The notes below the pieces were generated by a model. It did not search any database. It was not told the origin of the DNA and worked only from the letters and a program-made list of their open reading frames with translations. DNA of 39,644 nucleotides from an uncultured Collinsella sp. (GTDB lineage: Bacteria; Actinomycetota; Coriobacteriia; Coriobacteriales; Coriobacteriaceae). Position numbers and translations under genes: made by a program. The stretch covers positions 1-39,644 of the forward strand of contig CABURR010000015.1 in the NCBI GenBank assembly GCA_902493985.1, read 5' to 3'. Below, piece by piece: positions 1-6,487 of this stretch (position 1 is its first letter; the number at the start of each line of letters is the position of its first letter).

Positions 1-1226
1 AAAAACTCGCCGATATCCAGGTCCTTAAGGTCGAGGCCCGCAAAGTCGGCAACGATAAAGTCCAAATCGGACAAAAAGGCCGAATGGTCGAGCTCGGCCG
101 AGTCGCCGCGCGTCACAGCAAAGCGCATAAGCGAATCCTTGAGCTTGGGCACGTCGCCCTCGGCCACGGCGAAAATCATGTCCTTGACGATACCGCGGTC
201 GTGGCTCGACATGCGTCCGACCATACCCAAGTCGATAAAGTAAACGATGCCGTCCTTGAGGATGATGTTTCCCGCATGCGGGTCGGCATGGAAAAAGCCG
301 TCATCGAGCACCTGCGTCGAGTAGTCCTCGACAATCGCGGCACCGATCTTTTCCAAGTCATAGCCCTCGGCCACTAAGCGTTCAGGATCGGCGATCGAAA
401 TGCCGTCGACGTAGTCCATAACCACCACGTGTTCGGTGCACAGGTCCAGATAGGATTTAGGGCACGTCACGCCATGAACGCTCTTATGGAACTCGTAGAA
501 GTCGTTGAGGTTTTTGGCTTCGGCCAAAAAGTTGGTCTCCTCGCGAAACGAGGTCCACAACTCCTCGACTACGCCGTGCAGGTCAACGAATTGATCGGTG
601 TTGACGAACTTGGAAACGATACGCACCACCGAGCGGATGATATCGATGTCCTGTGCCATAACCTGCTGCGCACCGGGGCGCTGCACCTTGACGGCCACGT
701 CCTCGCCCGTCACCAGACGAGCGCGGTGCACCTGCGCGAGCGATGCGCTACCAAGCGGATTGGGGTCGATCGCATCGAACATCTCCCCCAGGCGCAGGCC
801 GTATTCTTCTTCCAGACAGCTGAGTACGACCTCGTACGGCACCGGCTCCACGTCGGAGCGCAGACGACGCAGCTCGTCGCAAAAGCGCTGCGGCAGAATC
901 TCGGACCGGTTGGCCAAAATCTGCCCCATCTTGACGAACATGGGGCCGAGTTCCTCGAGCAGGCGGCGCAAACGAACCGGCGTGAGGTTATCCCACACGC
1001 GGTACTTTTTGACCAGGCGAACAATCTGCCCGATGCGTTCGCGACGACCCGCCGGCGTGAGCTGGTATTCCTCGTCCGGCGCCATCGCGTCGGGCTCCTC
1101 GGGGACCATATCGACAGCGCGCGGCTTCTTGCGAGCGCCCGAGACGACGGCATCGACCTCATCGACAACCGCCGCCTCGTCACCCAGAGGATCTAGATTG
1201 TTGTAATCGGTGGTGGAATCTGCCAT
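1..1226 (-). CDS. ABC1/AarF/UbiB-family atypical protein kinase (C-terminus cut off)
   Basis: The reading frame starts at ATG 1226 and is still open at the window edge, giving 408 residues of a family usually around 550. The signature KxGQ motif (K99-M-G-Q102) precedes a stretch ending in ILP. Further on come the nucleotide-binding region and the HADPHAGN catalytic loop followed by the DLGM metal-binding motif. Known members are atypical kinases or ATPases tied to quinone or lipid biology; the substrate here is unknown. The start has no strong ribosome site but lies 8 bp after the stop of the phasin-like gene, so translation is probably coupled. The missing C-terminus normally carries membrane helices in this family. 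The family call is sure; the function is not. Confidence 0.9.
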   Translation of the reverse strand, partial: MADSTTDYNNLDPLGDEAAVVDEVDAVVSGARKKPRAVDMVPEEPDAMAPDEEYQLTPAGRRERIGQIVRLVKKYRVWDNLTPVRLRRLLEELGPMFVKMGQILANRSEILPQRFCDELRRLRSDVEPVPYEVVLSCLEEEYGLRLGEMFDAIDPNPLGSASLAQVHRARLVTGEDVAVKVQRPGAQQVMAQDIDIIRSVVRIVSKFVNTDQFVDLHGVVEELWTSFREETNFLAEAKNLNDFYEFHKSVHGVTCPKSYLDLCTEHVVVMDYVDGISIADPERLVAEGYDLEKIGAAIVEDYSTQVLDDGFFHADPHAGNIILKDGIVYFIDLGMVGRMSSHDRGIVKDMIFAVAEGDVPKLKDSLMRFAVTRGDSAELDHSAFLSDLDFIVADFAGLDLKDLDIGEF

Positions 1227-1234
1227 CTGCGCTG

Positions 1235-1651
1235 CTACTCGGCCTCTTCGGTATCCTTCGCATCGTCGGGCTCAACGGACTCAACGGGCACCGAGGTCAC
1301 GTTGTCCTCGACCGAATCGACGATGTCGCGCACATGGGCCAGGAAGGCCGTGCGCTCGGGGGCGGTCATAACGCGGACGCGAGCCAGAATGAGCTCGTCG
1401 AGCACGCGCTGGGCCGCGGTCTCGCCCTGCGTGTCCAAGCGCTCGGTCAGATCGGAGATGGTACCGCCGGCCTGCTCGAACATGTCGGACACACTGCGGG
1501 CGATATCGGGGGTGGTGGTGTCCTTGCGGACCTGCTCGCCCTTGGTGTTAAGGTCGTCGAGGACCTTCTTGCCGCCTTCGACAGCAACGGCGGCAGCGCC
1601 AAAGCCCACGTTAATGGCGCCGTTAACAAGCTGATCGAGTTTCATAACCAT
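1235..1651 (-). CDS. phasin-like small coiled-coil protein upstream of UbiB-type kinase
   Basis: A 138-residue acidic, mostly helical protein. The N-terminal part (about residues 5-30) is Gly/Ala-rich and weakly hydrophobic, the middle is long helix, and the tail is Asp/Glu-rich. This resembles phasin-family proteins, which coat granules or lipid surfaces, but no enzymatic motif is visible. ATG 1651 was chosen because GGAG lies 6 nt upstream; a TTG four codons earlier and an ATG two codons later are possible alternatives. It forms a two-gene unit with the ABC1/UbiB gene 8 bp downstream. I infer that it helps place or regulate that kinase at a membrane or lipid body. The phasin assignment is by character only. 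Confidence 0.7.
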   Translation of the reverse strand: MVMKLDQLVNGAINVGFGAAAVAVEGGKKVLDDLNTKGEQVRKDTTTPDIARSVSDMFEQAGGTISDLTERLDTQGETAAQRVLDELILARVRVMTAPERTAFLAHVRDIVDSVEDNVTSVPVESVEPDDAKDTEEAE

Positions 1652-1750
1652 GGTTATCTCCAATCACAAACAACTGCATTGGCGTTCTTGTACCCAAGAT
1701 TGAGTGAAAGCGACAAAGCGTTTTAGCGCTATTCGATCGACGGGAAATCC

Positions 1751-3274
1751 CTACCTCACGTTGTCGTTCATCGCGAAAGAGTTCTTCATGGCGCAGCTCG
1801 TGGTGTAGAGCACCTTGCCCAGCAGGGCATCGGTCTCCACGCGGACACGCTCGGCAAAGGCCTCGTTGGCGCGTGCAAGCTCGGCAGACACCTCGGCCTC
1901 GGGCAGAGCGGCTACGGCAGCGTCGACATCATGGATCTGCTTGTGGCCCATGCCACCGACCTTCTCCTGATAGTCCTCCACAGCGCGGCCGCACTCATGG
2001 AAACGGACGTCGGCCAGGGCGCCGATCAGGCGGTTGGCCCAGTAGAAGTTTTCGGACGTTACGCGAGCCTGCGTGTCAGCATAGTACTCGGGCATGGTCT
2101 CGACGTTGGCGTACAGCGGAACCAGCGCGTTAAACGAGTTGGAGCCAAAGGCCATCCACTGCACGGCACGGTAGGCCGGCTGCGCATAGGGGCGCAGCTG
2201 CAGCACGGCGAGCTGGCTGTTGCGGTTGATGCCGATGGGGCGATAGGCGCCGCGCGTGGCGGGCGTGCCCTTGCTACCGTAGCAGTCGTACTCCGTGCCC
2301 TGGTAGTGGCTCGAAAGCACGTACTTGATGTCCTCGATGGTCACCTTGCGCTCGGGCACGCGGCTCCAGGGGATATCGTCGCTCTCGGGCGTGTAGTCGG
2401 CCTCGGGACCATCCCACACGTCGCTGGGGTTGAGGCAGCGCTGCATGTACCACGCGCGCGGCGTGTTGTAGACGTGGTCGCTGTCGCTGTGCGAGCCAAA
2501 GGCCTCGCGCGGGTTAAAGACCGTCGCCGGACCGTCGCCCTCGACGCCCAGCGTCAGGTCCAGATGCCACTCGGCCATCCAGGAGCGCAGGTCGGCCGAG
2601 CACATGTGGTCGGTCTGGGCGCCCTCGGCGTCATCCAGGTCAAAGCTGTCGATACCCAGCTGGTTGGGCATGGTCACATAGGCGTCGTCGGGCACGCGCT
2701 TGGCGATCCAGTGATGGCCGCCGATAGTCTCGAGCCACCAGATCTCGTCCACGTCGCTAAAGGCGATACCGTTGTTCTCGTAGGTGCCGTAGCGCTCGAG
2801 CAGGTCGCCCAGGATACGGACGCCGTCGCGGGCGGACTTGGCATACGGCAGGACCAGGGTCACCATGTCCTCCTCGCCCAAGCCACCGGGCTGCGCCGGC
2901 ACATAGCCGTCCTCACCCTCGTTGCCCTTGGCGGGCACGTAGTCCACGAGCGGATCGGCGCCGCGAACGCGCTCGTTGGTTGTGAGCGTCTCGGTTGCGG
3001 ACATGCCAACGTTAAGCTCGTTGAAGCCGGCCTCAGCCCAGATGCCGTGGCCCGGGACAACATCGGGGACGCTCGTGTAGCGCATGGGGTTATCGGGCAG
3101 TTCAACGGTCAGGTGACTCAGGACGCTCGTGTAGACGCGCGGCTGCTCGTCGGGATGCACCACGCGCATACGCTTGGGCTCAAACACCCCGTTGGACGAG
3201 TCCTCGTTACGCGCGACAAGCGTCGACCCGTCGTAGCTCGCGTTCTTACCGACCAGAATCGTTGTGCACGGCAT
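1751..3274 (-). CDS. C69-family dipeptidase (PepD type)
   Basis: A 507-residue protein opening with MPCTTILVG and, soon after, ARNEDS. In peptidase family C69 a cysteine close to the start becomes the N-terminal nucleophile after removal of a short propeptide. Here that residue is Cys3, and the following strand and the N-E-D segment match the Ntn-hydrolase fold. Known members cleave dipeptides in the cytoplasm. ATG 3274 was chosen because AAGGAGG sits 6 nt upstream; the in-frame ATG at 3280 directly abuts the ribosome site. Length fits the family (about 470-510). It is monocistronic as far as visible, with an inverted-repeat element directly upstream. Confidence 0.92.
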   Translation of the reverse strand: MPCTTILVGKNASYDGSTLVARNEDSSNGVFEPKRMRVVHPDEQPRVYTSVLSHLTVELPDNPMRYTSVPDVVPGHGIWAEAGFNELNVGMSATETLTTNERVRGADPLVDYVPAKGNEGEDGYVPAQPGGLGEEDMVTLVLPYAKSARDGVRILGDLLERYGTYENNGIAFSDVDEIWWLETIGGHHWIAKRVPDDAYVTMPNQLGIDSFDLDDAEGAQTDHMCSADLRSWMAEWHLDLTLGVEGDGPATVFNPREAFGSHSDSDHVYNTPRAWYMQRCLNPSDVWDGPEADYTPESDDIPWSRVPERKVTIEDIKYVLSSHYQGTEYDCYGSKGTPATRGAYRPIGINRNSQLAVLQLRPYAQPAYRAVQWMAFGSNSFNALVPLYANVETMPEYYADTQARVTSENFYWANRLIGALADVRFHECGRAVEDYQEKVGGMGHKQIHDVDAAVAALPEAEVSAELARANEAFAERVRVETDALLGKVLYTTSCAMKNSFAMNDNVR

Positions 3275-3373
3275 GCGCATCCTCCTTGAGCGAAGAAATC
3301 AAACGGCAACAGTGTATCGCTTCGACGCAAATAGGGCGAAACCGCGACCCTTCGAGACCCCCTCGGAACCCCT

Positions 3374-3603
3374 GTGGTCAAAAAATGCCAAATATGAGTA
3401 CTGTCACCAATTTAGTAGCAGCAAATTTCCTTGTAATGAGTGCCGGAAATCCCTATTTGTCCAAAAGCGAGCCAGCGTTATTCCCCATAGGTTCAATAAA
3501 ATGGGCTTCCTAACGAGAATGAATATCGTTAGGAAGCCCAAAAGACGTAAAACATATATGACTATCTTGGCAACAGTACTCATATTTGGCGCTTTTTGAC
3601 CAC
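3374..3603. repeat. 230-bp intergenic element with long terminal inverted repeats
   Basis: The gap between the dipeptidase start and the folD stop (3275-3622) holds no gene. Its ends are an inverted repeat: 3374-3404 pairs with 3573-3603 at 29 of 31 positions, and with weaker matching the arms reach 3410 and 3567 (33 of 37). The core reads GCCAAATATGAGTACTGT. The interior is AT-richer than the flanks and contains a 15-bp perfect hairpin. The architecture suggests a miniature inverted-repeat element, but no clear target-site duplication is visible and no transposase is present in the window. Confidence 0.7.
3502..3540 (-). terminator. 15-bp perfect hairpin, possible folD terminator
   Basis: 3502-3516 (TGGGCTTCCTAACGA) pairs perfectly with 3526-3540 around a 9-nt loop. 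Read on the minus strand the stem is followed by TTTTATT, so it may end fchA-folD transcripts about 80 bp after the folD stop. It lies in the middle of the inverted-repeat element, so it may instead belong to that element. Confidence 0.5.
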
Positions 3604-3622
3604 GTGGTATATGGCTAACCCC

Positions 3623-4495
3623 TCAAACAGCCCAAAACGCCCATTTCGATGCGCGCTCCGCCGCCTCAATCACGTGTTTGGCGAGAATTGCGGTGGTCAC
3701 AGCCCCCACGCCGCCCGGCACGGGTGTGATGGCGCCAACGATCGGTTCCGCAGCATCAAAATCCACGTCGCCGACCAGTTTTCCGGCAGCCTCGTCCCAA
3801 TTAATGCCAACATCGATGATCGTCTGGCCCTCGCGAACCGCATCCGCGCCAATCGTGCGCGCGCGTCCAACCGCGGCAACAACAATGTCGGCAGAACAGC
3901 ACTCGGCAGCCAGGTCACGCGTATGCGTATGGCACGTCGTCACCGTGGCATTGCGAGCCGTAAGCATGGCGGCAACGGGACGGCCAATTACCAGCGAGCG
4001 ACCAACAACGGCAACCTTAGCTCCATCCAGCTCAACGCCGTAATGGTCCAGCAACGCCAACACGGCTTCTGCCGTGCAAGGAGCAAAACCCTCGCCGCGC
4101 CCCGAAAGCGTGGTGAGCAGTGAAGCCGGCGTCATGGAGTCAACGTCCTTGGCGGGATCGAGTGCCGCGGCAACCGCATCCTCGTCAAGCCCAGCGGGCA
4201 GCGGGCGAAACATCAGGCAGCCGTGAACAGCGGGATCGGTATTAATGTCCTTAATAGCCGCCAGCAGCTCATCCTGAGAAACATCGGCAGGAAGCAAAAC
4301 GCGACAAGCCTCAATGCCAACCTTTTCGCAGCGCTTGAGGGCACCACGCTCGTAGGACAGGTCATCCTCGCGCTCGCCCACGCGAACGATGGCCAGCGTC
4401 GGCACGATGCCCTGTTCGCGCAGGGCAGCGCAACGAGCGGCGAGTTCCTCGGTCAAAGCGCGGGCAACAGGGGCCCCTTTGAGCAGCTCGGCCAT
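3623..4495 (-). CDS. folD: FolD-type methylenetetrahydrofolate dehydrogenase, cyclohydrolase residues missing
   Basis: A 290-residue FolD homologue acting on tetrahydrofolate one-carbon units in the cytoplasm. Recognisable blocks are KDVDS, the nucleotide-binding GRSLVIGRP and TPVPGGVG near the C-terminus. The conserved Tyr is present (Y48), but the lysine four residues later, essential for cyclohydrolase in characterised bifunctional enzymes (K54 in E. coli, K56 in human), is Ala52 (codon GCC). The QLPL glutamine is Phe96, inside MFRPLP. Both changes point to a dehydrogenase-only enzyme (inference). ATG 4495 lies 2 nt after the fchA stop, indicating translational coupling; a longer N-terminal reading would overlap fchA. 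FchA probably supplies the missing cyclohydrolase. Confidence 0.93.
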   Translation of the reverse strand: MAELLKGAPVARALTEELAARCAALREQGIVPTLAIVRVGEREDDLSYERGALKRCEKVGIEACRVLLPADVSQDELLAAIKDINTDPAVHGCLMFRPLPAGLDEDAVAAALDPAKDVDSMTPASLLTTLSGRGEGFAPCTAEAVLALLDHYGVELDGAKVAVVGRSLVIGRPVAAMLTARNATVTTCHTHTRDLAAECCSADIVVAAVGRARTIGADAVREGQTIIDVGINWDEAAGKLVGDVDFDAAEPIVGAITPVPGGVGAVTTAILAKHVIEAAERASKWAFWAV

Positions 4496-4497
4496 GG

Positions 4498-5130
4498 CTA
4501 TCCCCTCTTCCTGGCGGCATCGGCGGCACGGCGCGCCAGCGCATCGGCGCGCGGCAGCCACGTATCCAGCAGCTCATCGCACGCCGCCTCGAGCTCCTCA
4601 GCGCGTGCCCGATCTTTCATAGACGTAGTGTTGGCAAAGAGCGTCAGGCTCGCGCCCTGCATGGCGGCGCGGCAGAATACGGCGCCGCACGCCACGTCGG
4701 ACAGCAGCTGTCGGGAGCCCTTGACCGCCATGTCCTCGAGCAGCGCCAGCGCGCGCCCGCAGGCATCCATAATGCGATACGGTGGCATGGCGGCCACATG
4801 CAGCGCATCCTGAATCGCGGTCGCTCGAGCCGGATCGTCACGCGGAATACCGTACGCCGCGGACACCTGCCCGTAGGCACGAACGTCCTCGGCAACCAGA
4901 CCCACAAGTTCCTGCGCCAACTCATCCGCCTGGGCAAACGCGCGCGTCAGGTCATCCGCACGATCAGCAAGCGCGGGATTAGTCGCACCGTAGCGGGCAA
5001 CCATTCCGCACAGCGAGGCGCCCAGCGCGCCCACAAAGGCGCTCGCGCTGCCACCGCCGGGAACCGGCTCGCGCGCGGCAAGCGCCTCGGCAAACCCGCG
5101 GCAGGTCTTGTCCATCATCTCTTGGCTCAT
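4498..5130 (-). CDS. fchA: FchA-like methenyltetrahydrofolate cyclohydrolase / cyclodeaminase family
   Basis: A 210-residue all-helical protein with the family's glycine-rich N-terminal signature PVPGGGSASAF (about residues 22-32) and a SDVACGA segment later on. The family (FTCD C-terminal domain, FchA) either hydrolyses methenyl-THF to formyl-THF or deaminates formimino-THF; there is no formiminotransferase domain or histidine-degradation gene here. Coupling to a folD that lacks cyclohydrolase residues favours the cyclohydrolase role. ATG 5130 is preferred, 9 nt after AAGG; ATG 5136 would be only 3 nt from it. A possible minus-strand promoter (CTGACG, 17 nt, TAGACT) lies about 70-100 bp upstream. 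Confidence 0.88.
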   Translation of the reverse strand: MSQEMMDKTCRGFAEALAAREPVPGGGSASAFVGALGASLCGMVARYGATNPALADRADDLTRAFAQADELAQELVGLVAEDVRAYGQVSAAYGIPRDDPARATAIQDALHVAAMPPYRIMDACGRALALLEDMAVKGSRQLLSDVACGAVFCRAAMQGASLTLFANTTSMKDRARAEELEAACDELLDTWLPRADALARRAADAARKRG

Positions 5131-5588
5131 ACGCATGCACCTTCAAGTCATATACATCGGTCGGGTGGAAACCGCCGGCCAACCGCATCAAACACGTAAT
5201 GATGCTAAGTCTAGCCCATAAGCACATGAGCGTCAGCACACCTGGCCATCGCGGATTTCTATGACAAACGATAGGCGTCGGCGCCGCAAACACGGGACAC
5301 ATGGCCCACCTTTCGAGATTTCCGGACGTCACAAACTGGGGCATATCTATAAACAGGGAACCTGTTGGGGCAACGCCCCGCACACGCGCCCCATTAAAAC
5401 AACGGGTACCTCGCCCCGGGGAGAGTCGGCAGCACCGGCCCTCCCCTCTTTTGCGCCCGGGCATATTGCCACTTAACGGCGCAAATCCGGCCCCAGAATG
5501 GGACACATGGCCCACCCTTACGAGTCACTCGCGCGTACAGTAAAGGCAGGTAATCCATGGGCGGTTACAGATCGAGGAGGACACGACC
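5131..5588. other. 458-bp divergent intergenic region with direct repeats and an orphan terminator
   Basis: This gap lies between fchA (minus) and a lipoprotein gene (plus). No gene is seen. It holds an exact 17-bp direct repeat, GGGACACATGGCCCACC, at 5294-5310 and 5500-5516, two small hairpins near 5356-5385 (AACAGG/CCTGTT and GGGGC/GCCCC), and a terminator-like hairpin at 5418-5452. The terminator is on the plus strand with no plus-strand gene before it, so a short RNA between about 5230 and 5452 is possible. No known riboswitch pattern was recognised. Confidence 0.5.
5418..5452 (+). terminator. rho-independent terminator without an upstream gene
   Basis: GGGGAG (5418-5423) pairs with CTCCCC (5441-5446), with an inner GTCGG/CCGGC stem, followed by TCTTTT. 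The upstream plus strand carries no gene, so it may end a small RNA or shield the lipoprotein gene at 5589. Confidence 0.6.
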
Positions 5589-6182
5589 ATGAAAAAGAAG
5601 GCCTTTGCGATTCTCACCCTCTGCATGAGTCTTTTTGCCGCGGTTGCCCTGGTGGGTTGCGGCGGAAGCGGCGGCGCTACCGGCAGTGGCGGTGGCGGCG
5701 GCGCAGAAAAGCCAGCCGTGGATATGAGGACCGACTTCATTTGGTTTAAGGTCGAGATCCCCGAGGGCGTCGAGATCACCGACGTCGCAGGCGACACCGC
5801 CGACAGGGCCCAGTTTAAGTTCACCGAGAGCGAGCACGCCAGCGATCGCTTCATCCCCGTCTTCGACTCTGACAAGAACGCCGATGAACTGTTCGACTAC
5901 GAGGCAAAGTGGAAGGCCAACTCCGGATGGACCGAGAGCGATCCCGTTAAGTACAACGGCAAGACCTGGCGCAGTGCCTACTTCACGCACTCGGGCGGCG
6001 TAACGACCGAATACTTCTCCGACGTTGACGGGGGCAGTGTGTATGTGCGTATCGACAACGTCGAGGAGCACAAGGACGCCGTCGAGACCATGATGAAGTC
6101 CCTGGAGTTTGCCGACGACATCGCCGAGGCCAAGACCGAAGCCATGGACGTCAAGCTCGAGGATATCGAGATTAAGCGCTAA
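5589..6182 (+). CDS. secreted lipoprotein of unknown function
   Basis: A 197-residue protein with a classic lipoprotein signal: KKK at the N-terminus, a hydrophobic stretch, and lipobox LVGC with Cys24. A Gly/Ser/Ala-rich linker (about 25-42) follows. The globular part has alternating aromatic and acidic residues (for example WFKVEIPEG and YSDV-like stretches) and ends in a charged helix. I do not recognise the family. It is expected to be anchored to the outer face of the membrane. The start is fixed by GAGGAGG 8-9 nt upstream of ATG. It is a single-gene unit closed by a strong terminator 72 bp after the stop. Confidence 0.88.
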   Translation: MKKKAFAILTLCMSLFAAVALVGCGGSGGATGSGGGGGAEKPAVDMRTDFIWFKVEIPEGVEITDVAGDTADRAQFKFTESEHASDRFIPVFDSDKNADELFDYEAKWKANSGWTESDPVKYNGKTWRSAYFTHSGGVTTEYFSDVDGGSVYVRIDNVEEHKDAVETMMKSLEFADDIAEAKTEAMDVKLEDIEIKR

Positions 6183-6254
6183 GCGACTGGCGAGCGCAAC
6201 GGGAAACACGGTCGCAGTGCAAACAAGCGACGGTACCCCAGCGCTTCGTACCCA

Positions 6255-6286
6255 GGGAGGGCCGGTAAACCGACCCTCCCTTTCTT
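6255..6286 (+). terminator. terminator of the lipoprotein gene
   Basis: The stem is 6255-6265 with 6270-6280 (GGGAGGG/CCCTCCC plus CGG/CCG, one C-A mismatch), with loop TAAA and tail TTTCTT. There is no T-run on the other strand. Confidence 0.85.
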
Positions 6287-6487
6287 ATGCCGGTAGCCGA
6301 CGAACGCGAGGATGCCGGACGCCGGGACCGCTCCAAATGTGGCAACAGTACGAAAACGACAAACACCCCAACACGTCCGCCCGCCGATTTATTGCGCCGC
6401 GCAGACAATTAAACCAGCATCTTTAAACATCTGAGCAGTATAGTGACCAAAACTATCGCATAACCGCACTCTACGAATGGAGAAGTT
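6287..6487 (+). promoter_or_regulatory. upstream region of the PLC-like gene; possible -10
   Basis: About 200 bp between the lipoprotein terminator and the PLC-like gene, AT-rich in its last 90 bp. TATAGT at 6439-6444 is a good -10 match, but no convincing -35 is seen 16-18 bp upstream. The ribosome site GGAG lies 5 nt before ATG 6488. Nothing else is seen. Confidence 0.35.

Noticed and set aside
5340..5460. T-box or tetrahydrofolate riboswitch near fchA-folD
   Set aside because: GGGTACC and GGAGAG stretches resemble parts of such motifs, but conserved cores are absent and the terminator faces away from fchA.
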